In this document: positions 9,475-18,571 of the stretch, one piece after another
How the letters are laid out: each line of letters begins with the position of its first letter
Numbering within the stretch: the stretch's first letter is position 1
NCBI RefSeq assembly: GCF_016714285.1
Contig: NZ_JADJNN010000011.1
Span: 186,001-250,000, forward strand
DNA from: Nannocystis sp.
GTDB taxonomy: Bacteria; Myxococcota_A; Polyangia; Nannocystales; Nannocystaceae
DNA: 64,000 nucleotides
Direction: 5' to 3'
Notes under the pieces: generated by a model
Told to the model about the DNA's origin: nothing
What the model saw: only the letters and a program-made list of their open reading frames with translations
Database searches by the model: none
Position numbers and translations under genes: made by a program

Positions 9475-10263
9475 ATGGACACCCTGCTCGCCCTCACCTG
9501 GCCCCTCCGCCTCGCCGCGCTGGCGGCCCTGTTCTTCGGCCTCGCGGCGATCTACACCGGCCTCGGCTTCCTCATCGAACGCCTGCTCGCGCGCCGCCAG
9601 ATCTTCGCGATCCCGCTGCCTCCGGGTCAGCGCCTGCGCGAGCTGAGGAACGCGCTGGTGTTCCTCTCGCTGCTCACGATCGCCGCGACCGCGTACCTCG
9701 GCGCCGGCGTGGTCGACTGGTCAGGCCACGGCTGGCGCGCGGGCCTCGTCACCTTCTTCGCCGCCTGGCTCGGCTTCGAGGTCTACTACTACCTCCTGCA
9801 CCGCGCGATGCACACGCGCACCCTGATCCGCTTCCACCGCGAGCACCACCTCTCGCACGTCAACACCCCGCTGACCGCCTTCTCCACCTCGATCCCCGAG
9901 TGCTTCGGCTGGATCGTCGGCTACGCCCTGGCCCCGCTGCTGCTGACCGCCCTGGCGGTCCCCGTGCACCCGCTCGGGTTTCTCCTGTACCTGATCTACA
10001 ACTTCGGCGGCAACGTGATCGGCCACGTCAACGTCGAGCCCTTCCCGCGCCTCATCGGCCGCCGCTTCATGTCCTGGGCCGCGCACCCTATCACCTATCA
10101 TTCGCTGCACCACGCCCGCTACACCGGTCATTACAGCTTCGGCTCGTCCTTCATGGACCGCGCGCTGCACAGCGAGTGGAGCGACTGGCCCGAGCTCCAC
10201 GCCCAGGTCCTCGCCGGCGAGGCGATGACCAGCCTCAAGCAGCGCGGCCCGTCGGCTCGCTAA
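9475..10263 (+). CDS. Fatty acid hydroxylase / sterol desaturase family membrane enzyme
   Basis: A 262-residue integral membrane di-iron oxygenase. Two N-terminal hydrophobic segments precede 'YYLLHRAMH' (HxxxH), 'HREHHLSH' (HxxHH) and the distal 'HSLHHARYTGHY', the three histidine clusters that bind the diiron centre. Family members hydroxylate or desaturate sterols, fatty acids or carotenoids using O2 at the membrane; the substrate here cannot be read. ATG 9475 fits a membrane N-terminus and has a weak purine-rich site (CGGAG) about 10 nt upstream. The longer in-frame reading from 9325 adds only Pro/Ala-rich low-complexity sequence. It converges with the next gene, 15 bp away. Confidence 0.85.
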   Translation: MDTLLALTWPLRLAALAALFFGLAAIYTGLGFLIERLLARRQIFAIPLPPGQRLRELRNALVFLSLLTIAATAYLGAGVVDWSGHGWRAGLVTFFAAWLGFEVYYYLLHRAMHTRTLIRFHREHHLSHVNTPLTAFSTSIPECFGWIVGYALAPLLLTALAVPVHPLGFLLYLIYNFGGNVIGHVNVEPFPRLIGRRFMSWAAHPITYHSLHHARYTGHYSFGSSFMDRALHSEWSDWPELHAQVLAGEAMTSLKQRGPSAR

Positions 10264-10278
10264 ACGCCCGCCCCGCGC

Positions 10279-11706
10279 TCAGTACGGCGGCGGCGGCATC
10301 TCGAAGGGCAGACATTGCGTCAGCACCCCGAGGTCGCACACACCCGGTCGATCCGGCCGGGCCACGCAGTCGCGGGCCGGCGCGAACACGTGGCCGACCA
10401 CAGTGAACGGCGTGTCGCAATCTGCGAGCCCCTCGGGCGGACGGACGAGGATATGCATCTCGCCCTCCGGGACGCCCGCGAAGCGAAACGAACCATCCGC
10501 TCGCGTCGTCGCCCGCAGCGCGACCGAGGTGCCGCCCGCGCAGCGGCCGTCGCGGCCGCGTGCGGAGCACAGCTCGATCGCCAACCCGGCCAGCGGCGCC
10601 CCGCTCTTGTAGGTCTCCAGCCGCCCGACGACCTCCCAGCTGCGGCCCACCTGCGCCGCGGGTAACCGCTCCGGACCGCGGCCCGCGACCGCGATGGCGA
10701 CGATCCGCCCCGTGAGCCCGGGCAAGCTCCCGGAGCTCCACTGGGCCAGCAGACGCCCGTCGCTGCCCAGCACCGCCAGCCCGAGATCGCTGGCCACCCA
10801 GCTGCGGCCCGCCGCGTCGACCGTGAATTCGTCGATCCGGCTGCCGCGCACCGCCTCGCTGGTCACCACGCAGCCGCCACCCTCGACCGCCGAGAGGCGG
10901 ATCGTCGGGCTGTCCAGGTCCGGCATCGCGACCACGCCGATATCGCTGAGCGCCCGCAACACGCTGCCCTCCAGCGGCCACGCGAGCTCGCGCCACTGCT
11001 CGCCGACCCGGAGGTAGTGCCCCCCGTGATCGCCGGCGATCAGCTGATCGCGATATACCCACAGATCGCCGGTGCTGGCGAGCCCGTCGGGCAGCGCGAT
11101 CGGCCGCCAGTCGTCGCCTACGCCGCGCCACAGGCCGTTCCAGGTCGACACCCACACCGCGCCGTCGGCGACCACCATGCGGTTGAGCTTGATATCTTCG
11201 TACTTCCCCTTAAACTGCTCGCGGCCCCGCACCGCGGTCCAGCGCGCCCCGTCGTGGTGCACCACCGCCCAGTCGATGTCGCCGGTCACGGCCCACACGT
11301 CGCTCGCCGAGCGCACGACCAGGCCCTCGTAGCGCGGACCGCCGCGCTCGCTCCGCAGCGCACGAATCGCCCCGTCCGGCTCGAGCACGCGGACATTCCC
11401 CCAGTCGCTCAGCCACAGCTCGCCCTTCGGACCAGTGGCCATCACCGTGCTCTGCGCCAGCGTGCCAGGCATCGCCACCGCCGTCGTGACCGACCCGTCG
11501 GCGATCCGCAGCACACCGACGCCGTCGACCAACACATACGCCGGCCCGACGGTCGCCGGGGCCCCGGCGGGCGGCGGCGGCAACGATATCTGGCAGCCCG
11601 CAGGCGCGGCCGCCGGAGCCGCCCGCTCCCCGCCACCCTGCGGCGTCTCCGGCACCTGCGAAGCAGACCGGCAAGCGACCAGGCACATCAGCACGAGCGC
11701 ACGCAT
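10279..11706 (-). CDS. Beta-propeller lipoprotein with C-terminal carboxypeptidase-regulatory-like domain
   Basis: A 475-residue exported protein. ATG 11706 gives a signal peptide with lipobox LVAC (Cys 12) and a short Pro/Ala linker. The middle (about residues 50-350) carries repeats such as 'GPKGELWLSDWGNVRVLEPDG' and 'VVADGAVWVSTWNGLWRG', a propeller pattern seen in two-component-regulator and SMP-30-like proteins. The C-terminus (about residues 370-450) has 'YKSGAPLAGLAIELC' and 'TTRADGSFRFAGVPEGE', a prealbumin-like carboxypeptidase-regulatory domain. It is probably surface-anchored with a binding or scaffold role. The same frame runs open to 12267 but lacks sense upstream of this ATG. 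Confidence 0.75.
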   Translation of the reverse strand: MRALVLMCLVACRSASQVPETPQGGGERAAPAAAPAGCQISLPPPPAGAPATVGPAYVLVDGVGVLRIADGSVTTAVAMPGTLAQSTVMATGPKGELWLSDWGNVRVLEPDGAIRALRSERGGPRYEGLVVRSASDVWAVTGDIDWAVVHHDGARWTAVRGREQFKGKYEDIKLNRMVVADGAVWVSTWNGLWRGVGDDWRPIALPDGLASTGDLWVYRDQLIAGDHGGHYLRVGEQWRELAWPLEGSVLRALSDIGVVAMPDLDSPTIRLSAVEGGGCVVTSEAVRGSRIDEFTVDAAGRSWVASDLGLAVLGSDGRLLAQWSSGSLPGLTGRIVAIAVAGRGPERLPAAQVGRSWEVVGRLETYKSGAPLAGLAIELCSARGRDGRCAGGTSVALRATTRADGSFRFAGVPEGEMHILVRPPEGLADCDTPFTVVGHVFAPARDCVARPDRPGVCDLGVLTQCLPFEMPPPPY

Positions 11707-11828
11707 GGCGGAGCCCACGCTACCAGATCGCGGCGGAGCGGCGCGATCTTCAATCGCCGCCTCCCGCAGGCGCTCTGGCTCTGGTGATCCCCCGCCCCCG
11801 TGATTCGCTGCTCCTCGGCCCGCGGCCG

Positions 11829-13373
11829 TCACGGGCAGACCAGCGGCGTCACGCGCACGAGCACCTTGTTCCCGGCGATATACGACACCCCGGTGACCCC
11901 GCTGGGGGCGACCGCGACGCCGACCGGCGGGGGCATGCCGGTCCCGCCGAGCAGCGGCGCCTCGGGCCCGACCGGGACGAGGTCCGCGTAGAACCAGCGG
12001 ATCGCGGCGCGGGCGGGCAGCCCGTCGCAGTTGAGCGCGCCGACGTCCTGCGGCGAACCGCAGGCGGTCCACGCGACCGCGAGGTTGCCCGACGCGTCGC
12101 TCGCCACGTCGACGAAGGGCGCGAAGCGGGCGTCGTCCGCGGTGACCTGGACCGTGCCCGCGAGCGCGTCGCTGACGTCGCGGCGCTCGATCGCCAGGTG
12201 GTCCCCGGCGTCGTGACCGACGATCACGACGGCCTCGTCGCTCGCGCTCAGGGCCACGCCCGCCCACGCCCGCGGCCCGCTGATGCTGAGGCTGTCGACG
12301 CGCATCTCCGTCGTCACCAGCGCCGCCGGCGTGCCGTCCGCGGCGAAGCGACGATAGATGATCGCCCGGCTCGGGTCGCCCCAGGCCACCACAAAGCGGC
12401 CCGAAGGGTGAAGGGCCACCGTCGGCGGGGTCGCAACGCCGGTCGGGTGCATACTGATCCGCTGCTCCGGCGCGCCCTGATTGACCGCGAAGTCGGCGAA
12501 CATGCGGACATACACGTCATTCCCGAGGTTCGCAGAGGGCGCGAGGAACGCGACGATCGCCTGCCCGCCGCCGCCGAGCGCGACCGACGGCGACTCCTTG
12601 GTGCCCGGGACCACCGCGTGCACGAGAAAGCTGGTGGTGCTGACGCCACCCTTGATACCGCGCATTCGGATATCGGGCCCCGCCTCCCAGACGACGGCCA
12701 CGTCCCCGCCCGGCGCCACGCCGATCACCGAATCGGTGACATCGGCCGCCGGCGCGTTGAGGTCGACGGCGTTGCCACCATCGACCTGCTGCACGAGCAG
12801 CTTGTCGGGCGCGCCCTCGATGCGCCACACGACCGCGAAGACCTCGCTGTCGGCGACGCCGATCGGGCGCGGCGCGTCGTTGCCCTGGACGACCTGACCG
12901 ATCGGCGAGAGCAGATCGACCGGATCGCCGAGCGGGCCGATATAGAGGCTACCGTCGCCGCAGGCCGGGAGCTTGCAGGTCGGGCGGCAGGCGCCCGGGA
13001 GCGTCGGGCTGTTGCCCGCGCCGGCGTCACACTCCTCGCTGCCCACCCACACGACCCCGTCGCCGCAGCTGGCCGGCTGACAGCTGTTGCGGCACGCGTC
13101 CGCGTCGTCGCGGTTGCCGTCGTCGCACGCCTCATCGGCGTCGACCACCCCGTCGCCACAATTCGGCGGCGGCCCGGTCGTGATGACCTCGCTGGTCGCG
13201 TCCCCGCTCGCGTCGCCGGTCGACTGGCTCCCCGTGACCTCCTCCTGGGTGGTGCTTGCCGACGAGCCCTCGCTCGATCCGCCCGAGCTCCCGCTGAGCT
13301 GACCCGGCGGACCGTGATCGGCGAAGCACGCCGCGAGCATGCAAGCGCCGAGCAGCCAGACCCTCGAGATCAC
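11829..13373 (-). CDS. DUF4215 Cys-rich repeat lipoprotein
   Basis: A 514-residue lipoprotein. The GTG at 13373 overlaps the upstream stop as GTGA and gives a compact signal peptide ending in LAAC, so it is preferred to the ATG at 13412. After a Ser/Gly/Thr linker come two DUF4215 repeats and the start of a third ('CGDGVVDADEACDDGNRDD', 'CGDGVVWVGSEECDAG', 'CGDGSLYIG'). A domain of about 350 residues follows, with repeated 'VAVVWEAG', 'FVVAWGDPS' and 'NLAVAWTACG' strands, probably a propeller. It is predicted to sit on the outer surface. It is translationally coupled to the small secreted protein upstream. Confidence 0.8.
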   Translation of the reverse strand: MISRVWLLGACMLAACFADHGPPGQLSGSSGGSSEGSSASTTQEEVTGSQSTGDASGDATSEVITTGPPPNCGDGVVDADEACDDGNRDDADACRNSCQPASCGDGVVWVGSEECDAGAGNSPTLPGACRPTCKLPACGDGSLYIGPLGDPVDLLSPIGQVVQGNDAPRPIGVADSEVFAVVWRIEGAPDKLLVQQVDGGNAVDLNAPAADVTDSVIGVAPGGDVAVVWEAGPDIRMRGIKGGVSTTSFLVHAVVPGTKESPSVALGGGGQAIVAFLAPSANLGNDVYVRMFADFAVNQGAPEQRISMHPTGVATPPTVALHPSGRFVVAWGDPSRAIIYRRFAADGTPAALVTTEMRVDSLSISGPRAWAGVALSASDEAVVIVGHDAGDHLAIERRDVSDALAGTVQVTADDARFAPFVDVASDASGNLAVAWTACGSPQDVGALNCDGLPARAAIRWFYADLVPVGPEAPLLGGTGMPPPVGVAVAPSGVTGVSYIAGNKVLVRVTPLVCP

Positions 13374-14104
13374 AGCGGCGCCCACGAGAGCTCGCAGCGG
13401 TCGATGTACCACTGATTACGATCGGCCGCGATGCGCACCACCACCGGCTCGGGGCTCGCCCCCGGGTTGTCGCGGCGGTACAGCAGGGTCGCCTTGTCGT
13501 CGGTCGACACCGAGTACTGCGCGCGCTCGTCGGTGGCGCTGATCATCATCGTCGGTCCGGCTTCGACCGCACATTCCAGGAGGTAGCGGGTCCTCGGGGC
13601 GGCCGTGAAGTGCAGCTCGGCCCCGGCCGCGTTGTACGGCGCCAGCACCCCGGCCTCGCTCCCGTAGATGTACAGATAGTTGCGCTTGGTGCGGACGGTC
13701 ATCGAGCTCACCGGCGTCGAGATCAACTCCATGTAGTTTTCATCGTCGTGGTAAAGGGTCCGGGAGTCGTACACCAGCGGCCCCTGGATCGCCGCCGGCG
13801 CGACCCCCATCGCGTCACCCTTCTCGACCGGCGTCAGCCGCTTCACCGCGAAGGCCGGCACCTTCATCGCCTGGTCGCGCGCCACGGCCATCGCCGCCGG
13901 CCCCATCGCCTCGCCCATCGGCTTCGGCGTCAGCGCCCGCGCCCACACCGGGTCGAGCTTGCTCGCCTTCGCCGGCACCGCCTTGCCATTCGCGGTCGGC
14001 TTGGCCGCCACGCTGCCGACCAGCGCGACCACCAACAGGCCGAGTCCGGCCGCGGCGAGGCGACGGAGATTTCGACGACGATGTTGACGGCTGCGCTCGT
14101 TCAT
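13370..14104 (-). CDS. Secreted protein of unknown function
   Basis: A 244-residue protein not recognised as a family. The N-terminus is very basic (several Arg and His) and is followed by 'AAGLGLLVVALVGSVAA', a signal peptide without a lipobox Cys, so it is probably released into the periplasm or outside. An Ala/Lys/Pro-rich region with several Met residues follows (about 40-100). The C-terminal 130 residues are beta-rich and end in 'NQWYIDRCELSWAPL', which looks like a carbohydrate-binding or jelly-roll strand, though this is only an impression. Its stop overlaps the GTG of the downstream DUF4215 lipoprotein, so the two are probably made together. Confidence 0.7.
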   Translation of the reverse strand: MNERSRQHRRRNLRRLAAAGLGLLVVALVGSVAAKPTANGKAVPAKASKLDPVWARALTPKPMGEAMGPAAMAVARDQAMKVPAFAVKRLTPVEKGDAMGVAPAAIQGPLVYDSRTLYHDDENYMELISTPVSSMTVRTKRNYLYIYGSEAGVLAPYNAAGAELHFTAAPRTRYLLECAVEAGPTMMISATDERAQYSVSTDDKATLLYRRDNPGASPEPVVVRIAADRNQWYIDRCELSWAPL

Positions 14105-14181
14105 CCCGCGAATCTAGCGGAGTGACCCTCGCATTCGCGCGCCGCTGCGCCGCCGCTGACGTGCGTCAGCGCGGGCCCTGC

Positions 14182-14209
14182 GAGCACCTGTCTCCGGAGA
14201 CAGGTGCTC
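14182..14209. repeat. 28-bp perfect palindrome, candidate terminator or operator
   Basis: GAGCACCTGTCTCC (14182-14195) is followed immediately by its exact reverse complement (14196-14209). It lies in the 115-bp gap between two minus-strand genes. No T-run follows on either strand. A zero-nucleotide loop suggests either a cruciform or protein-binding site, or a terminator in which the innermost bases open. Confidence 0.7.
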
Positions 14210-14219
14210 ACCAGGCGCG

Positions 14220-15317
14220 CTACCGCCAGCCCGGCGCCGGTCCGACCCGCAGGACCCGCACGCCCACGCCCGTGGCCGCGCTCGCCGGCCCGCGAAAGCG
14301 CAGCGCGTAGGTCCCGGCCGTCAGCGCGACCGTCGTCGGGGCCGCGCCCGCGCGCGCCTGGGCCCACGCGAAGTCGTCGCAGCCGCCGCAGCGGATCAGG
14401 TCGACCACATTGGCCACCCCGCCGTCCTCGCCGGTCGCGTCGCCGACCGCCGCGATCGTGTAGCTCGCGTCGGCGGGGACCACGAGGGTCCGGTGGGCGA
14501 CCAGCGTGCCCGCATTGAAGGGCCCGAGCGCGTCGGCGTCGGCGCAGTCGAGGGTGCGAAACTCCGCGAGGCGCTCGCCGTCCCACGCGAGCTCGGGCGC
14601 GCTGCACTCGACCAGCTTGCGCTTGAACGCGATCGCCGGGCAGTCCCGGCGCGTCGCGTCGAACTCGGCCGCCAGCGCCGGCAGCGTCGCCCCCAGCTCC
14701 TCCGCCAGCACCCGCGAGACCAGGCCCGGACCGTCCTCGAGCTGCAGCCGCTGATACACCCGCAGGTACGCCGCCACCCCGCGCTTCTCGATCAGGAAGG
14801 CGGTGAAGGCCCCCGCCAAGAAGTACAGATCGTCCGGCAGCCAGCCGCGCTCGCGCGCCCCGATCGCGTCGGCGATCGCCCGCGGGCTCACCGGCTGGAT
14901 ATCCACGTAGTCGCTCTCGACCAGCGGCGGCTCGTACGCGACCGCCAGACCCTCGAGGAAGAACGCCGCCGAGATCCCGTCGTCCCAGGTCAGCGCGTGC
15001 ACCAATTCGTGGTCCGCCGGGCCCGCCGTCGCAAACACGTCGCCGCCCACGGAGCAACCACCGCGATCCGCGACGCAGATCGTCCGTTCGCCGAAGTCCC
15101 CCGGCCGCAGCAAATAGTAGGTGATGCGATCGCGGCCGGTCGGCGGCGGACGCCCGAGCTCGTCAGCCAACAGGGCGATGAATCGATCCATGTGCCCGAC
15201 CACGTCGCCGCACAGCGCGAGCCCCGGATCGGCCGCCAGACGCACGTGGGCGCCCTCCTGCTGCACATCCGGCAGGTTGCAGCCCGCCAGCGCGGCGCAT
15301 AGCAGCACCCGCCTCAC
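14220..15317 (-). CDS. HExxH metallopeptidase-like lipoprotein
   Basis: A 365-residue protein. The GTG at 15317 overlaps the upstream stop as GTGA and yields the signal 'MRRVLLCAALAGC', with Cys 13 as a lipobox Cys. The motif 'DHELVHALT' puts HELVH at residues 103-107, and a further Glu lies 15 residues on in 'FLEGLAVAYE' (Glu 122). That spacing is like gluzincin peptidases (MA clan), where His, His and Glu bind zinc. The C-terminal part (about 270-365) is a beta domain like those appended to secreted proteases. Activity is inferred from the motif only. It is coupled to the large FG-GAP repeat lipoprotein, suggesting a shared surface role. Confidence 0.7.
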   Translation of the reverse strand: MRRVLLCAALAGCNLPDVQQEGAHVRLAADPGLALCGDVVGHMDRFIALLADELGRPPPTGRDRITYYLLRPGDFGERTICVADRGGCSVGGDVFATAGPADHELVHALTWDDGISAAFFLEGLAVAYEPPLVESDYVDIQPVSPRAIADAIGARERGWLPDDLYFLAGAFTAFLIEKRGVAAYLRVYQRLQLEDGPGLVSRVLAEELGATLPALAAEFDATRRDCPAIAFKRKLVECSAPELAWDGERLAEFRTLDCADADALGPFNAGTLVAHRTLVVPADASYTIAAVGDATGEDGGVANVVDLIRCGGCDDFAWAQARAGAAPTTVALTAGTYALRFRGPASAATGVGVRVLRVGPAPGWR

Positions 15318-18300
15318 GGCCGCTGCCTCACGATCGTCAGGCCCTGCGGGTCCTGCAACACCACGTCGAGCGCGCCGTCGCCGTCGAGGTCGCGCGCCGA
15401 CAGGCTGTGATGATACGCCGCGCTCGCCAGCCCCAACGACGGCGTATCCTCGGGCAGGCGCTGCGGCAGAAACCTCCCAGCAAACACGAAGGAGCCGCCC
15501 GCGCCGCGGCCCTGCCACAGCAGCACGCTGCGATCGATGGCCGCCGTGACGACCAGCAGCTCGCGCGCACCGTCGGCGTCGAGGTCGGCGGCCGCGAGCG
15601 CCAGCACGTCGCTGTGGTCGAAGATCGTGCGCGGCGCGGCCAGCCCGCGGGCGACACCGGGGAACAGCGCCAGCCCGGCCGCGGTCGGCGTCACCAGGTC
15701 GACCCGCCCGTCACCCGTGAGCTCGGCGGCGAGAAAGGGCCCGCCCGCGCCGACGCCCGCCCACGCGCGCGGCGCGTCGAAATTGCCGCTGCCCTGCCCT
15801 CGCGCGACCCGCAGGCCGCCATGACCCCACAGCAGCAGGTCGAGGCGATCGTCGCCGTCGATCGCGACCAGCGCGAGGGGATAACCCGCGAACTCCGCGA
15901 CGGTCTGCCCGAGCGCCAGGTCGAAGCCGCCGTCGCCGCGCCCGCGCAGGTACGTCAACGAGAGCCCGTCCGCGGCGCCGACGAGCAGGAGATCGGCGTG
16001 GGCATCGGCGTCGAGGTCGCGCACGAACACGCGGGTCGCCGCGCTGACGATGCTGCCCAGCGACGTGGCCGTGACCCCGCCGTCCGTGTCGACACGCGCG
16101 ACGCAGAGCGCCCGCAGCGAGAAGCCCAGATCCGCGGCTGGATCGGCGACCACCGGCCCGAGCAGCACGATCTCCTCCGACCCGTCGCCGTCGAGGTCGC
16201 CCGCCGCCGCGTCGAGCGCGAGCGCGGCCGCGTCGGCGAACAGGCCCGCCACCGGCACGTGCTGCGTGGGCCCGAGCCCGCCCGCGCGGCCGAGCCACAG
16301 CGCGAGCGCGTCGCCGGCCGCGAACCAGTCGCTGCGACCATCCCCGTCGAGGTCCGCGAAGGCACCCGGCGCCTGGACCCCGAGCCGCGCCCCCGCGCGC
16401 TCGATCAACGCGTCGCCGATCGCAAGCTGCTGCACCCCGGCCTGCTGGAGATCGAAGCTCGCCACCCCAATCCCGCCAGCTCGCAGCTGCACCGGCGCGA
16501 CCACCTGCGCGTAGTCGCCGAGGCGGTGGCGACCGAGCTGCGTCAACCCGCCGGCGCCGTCGTTGCGCAGCAGCGTCAGCGCCGCGAGTTGGTGGACCCC
16601 GGGCCCGTCGCTCGCCAGCGCGAGCGCGTCGAGGTCGCCGTCATCGTCGAGGTCCACCAGCGCCAGCGGCTGCACCGGCTCGTCCGTCACCGGCACGAGC
16701 GCGGCCGAGGGATCGAGGATATCGAGCAGCACCTGCCCCCCGCCGACCAGCAGATCGTCCGCGCCGTCGCCATCGAGGTCACCGGCCACCAGCGAGCCGG
16801 CGACGGTCTCACCGGTGAACACGCGCCGCTCCAGATCGCCGGAGATCCGCGGATACACCACCACATCGTGGCCCTGCGTGGCCGCGACATCGAGCGCCGC
16901 GTCGCCGTCGAGATCGATCGCCACCATATTGGCCAGTCGGACCGGCCCGAGCAGCTGCGGCGCGGGCTCCACATCTCCATCGACCTCCGCGAGCAGCCAC
17001 AGCGAGCCAATATCGATCGCGCTGAGCCCATAAGTCGGCACCACCAGGTCGAGTGAACCATCGCCCAGCACGTCGCCCAGCGCCGGCGCGCCGACGTATT
17101 CGTCCGGGAAAGGCACCACATATTCCGCGTCCCAGGCCTCCCCCACCCGCCGCAGCAGGCTCAGGCCGCCAACCCCCTCGCCGACCAGCCCCCACGCCAG
17201 CAGCTCGTCCTGTCCGTCCCCATCGAGGTCGACCCCAAGGCAGCTCCACATCGCCAGCAGCCCGCTCACCGTCGCGGCCGTCGCCACCTCGACCGCCGCC
17301 GCGTCGACCACCGTGAACTCGCCGCCCTCGCCCACCGCGACCAGCTCGTCCACGCCGTCGCCGTCCTGATCGAGCGCGCAGCGCAGCTGCAGCGTCGGCC
17401 CGCTCGAGTACGGCGTCACCCGCAGCCCCGAACCGGGCCGCAGCTCGCCGATCGCCCCGCCGCTGCGCCCCCCGTGCAGCAGCTCCTCGCGCCCGTCGCG
17501 ATCGCGGTCCGCCGCCGCGATCGCCCCGCCCTCGTCCAGCGTCGACGCCAGCGCCAGCGCCCCGCTGCGCGGGTCGAGCTGCGCCGCCGTGGATGTCCCC
17601 CGGGACAGGACCCCAAGGACAGGTAGCAGCCCGCCGCCGCGGACGATCACCAGCCCGCTCGGCTGCGCCGGCGCCGGCCAGCGCGTCGTCTCTCGCGCCC
17701 CGCCCGCGCCGTCGCCGAAGATCACGCTGACCGTGTCGCCGAGCTCATCGGCGCTGGCGAGGTCGATCCGTCCGTCGCCGTCGAGGTCACCGGCCACCAG
17801 CGCCGCCGGGGTCGCGCCGACCACGTGTCGCGCGTCGGTGATCAGCGCCCCGCCGCTGTTGCGCAGCACCTGCACCGCGTCGTCGTCGCGCAGCGCCACC
17901 GCGACGTCGATCGCCCCGTCGCCGTCGAGGTCGCCCGCCGCCAGCGCCTGCGGTCCGCCGCCGACGATCGTCCGCGGCTCCACGACCCCGCGCCGCAGCA
18001 CGCTCACGCTGCCGTCGCCGACGTTCGCGGTGATCAGCGCGTCGGGCCCATCGGCGTCGAGCCGCGCCGCCAGCACCCCACGCGGCGCCTCGCCGGCCGC
18101 GTGCGTGCGCAGCTCGAACCTGCGAGCGCCGCGGTTGTACAGCACCCCGACCGCGTCGCTGTCCGGCAGCGCGGTCGCCAGGTCGGGCCGCCCGTCGCCG
18201 TCGAGGTCGCCGTGCGCGAGGCCGGCGACCGCCTGTGCCAGCGGCCACGAGCTCATGCGCTCGCCGCCCTCCGCCGCGCCCCAGTGGATCGACAGCGTCT

Positions 18301-18526
18301 CGCGCGACGGGTTGACCGCCGCGACGTCGAGCCAGCCGTCGGCGTCGAGGTCGAGCGCCGCCATCGCGTCCGGTGCGAAGCCGCGGCCGATCCGGATGAC
18401 CGCCTGGTCGGGGAAGCAGAACACCCCGACCGCGGGCGCCCCATCCCCACAATCGGCGATCGTCGGTTCACACGCGACGACCGCACCTCCGACGACCAAC
18501 GCAGCCAACGTCCGCCAGGGCCGCAT
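15314..18526 (-). CDS. Large FG-GAP/VCBS repeat lipoprotein
   Basis: A 1070-residue surface lipoprotein. ATG 18526 gives the signal 'MRPWRTLAALVVGGAVVAC' with a lipobox; ATG 18547 is also possible. The whole mature protein consists of about 17-18 FG-GAP-like repeats, each with a calcium-binding loop of the type D-x-D-x-D-G followed by a hydrophobic pair, for example 'DLDGDGRPDLA', 'DLDGDGAIDVA' and 'DLDADGARELLV'. Such repeats form integrin-alpha-like beta-propellers that bind calcium and mediate adhesion or scaffolding. Seventeen or eighteen repeats would make two or three propellers. Its stop overlaps the GTG start of the HExxH peptidase-like gene (GTGA). Confidence 0.85.
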   Translation of the reverse strand: MRPWRTLAALVVGGAVVACEPTIADCGDGAPAVGVFCFPDQAVIRIGRGFAPDAMAALDLDADGWLDVAAVNPSRETLSIHWGAAEGGERMSSWPLAQAVAGLAHGDLDGDGRPDLATALPDSDAVGVLYNRGARRFELRTHAAGEAPRGVLAARLDADGPDALITANVGDGSVSVLRRGVVEPRTIVGGGPQALAAGDLDGDGAIDVAVALRDDDAVQVLRNSGGALITDARHVVGATPAALVAGDLDGDGRIDLASADELGDTVSVIFGDGAGGARETTRWPAPAQPSGLVIVRGGGLLPVLGVLSRGTSTAAQLDPRSGALALASTLDEGGAIAAADRDRDGREELLHGGRSGGAIGELRPGSGLRVTPYSSGPTLQLRCALDQDGDGVDELVAVGEGGEFTVVDAAAVEVATAATVSGLLAMWSCLGVDLDGDGQDELLAWGLVGEGVGGLSLLRRVGEAWDAEYVVPFPDEYVGAPALGDVLGDGSLDLVVPTYGLSAIDIGSLWLLAEVDGDVEPAPQLLGPVRLANMVAIDLDGDAALDVAATQGHDVVVYPRISGDLERRVFTGETVAGSLVAGDLDGDGADDLLVGGGQVLLDILDPSAALVPVTDEPVQPLALVDLDDDGDLDALALASDGPGVHQLAALTLLRNDGAGGLTQLGRHRLGDYAQVVAPVQLRAGGIGVASFDLQQAGVQQLAIGDALIERAGARLGVQAPGAFADLDGDGRSDWFAAGDALALWLGRAGGLGPTQHVPVAGLFADAAALALDAAAGDLDGDGSEEIVLLGPVVADPAADLGFSLRALCVARVDTDGGVTATSLGSIVSAATRVFVRDLDADAHADLLLVGAADGLSLTYLRGRGDGGFDLALGQTVAEFAGYPLALVAIDGDDRLDLLLWGHGGLRVARGQGSGNFDAPRAWAGVGAGGPFLAAELTGDGRVDLVTPTAAGLALFPGVARGLAAPRTIFDHSDVLALAAADLDADGARELLVVTAAIDRSVLLWQGRGAGGSFVFAGRFLPQRLPEDTPSLGLASAAYHHSLSARDLDGDGALDVVLQDPQGLTIVRQRP

Positions 18527-18571
18527 CGTCGACCACACTACCCGCATTCCGTCGCGGGCACCATCGCCGCG

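Noticed and set aside
15407..17056. Long plus-strand open frames opposite the FG-GAP gene (also 857-2530, 28878-31133, 46772-49300 and 22929-24341)
   Set aside because: They are antisense shadows caused by very high third-position GC. Their translations are Arg/Ala/His/Gln-rich with no domain, while the opposite strand shows clear families.
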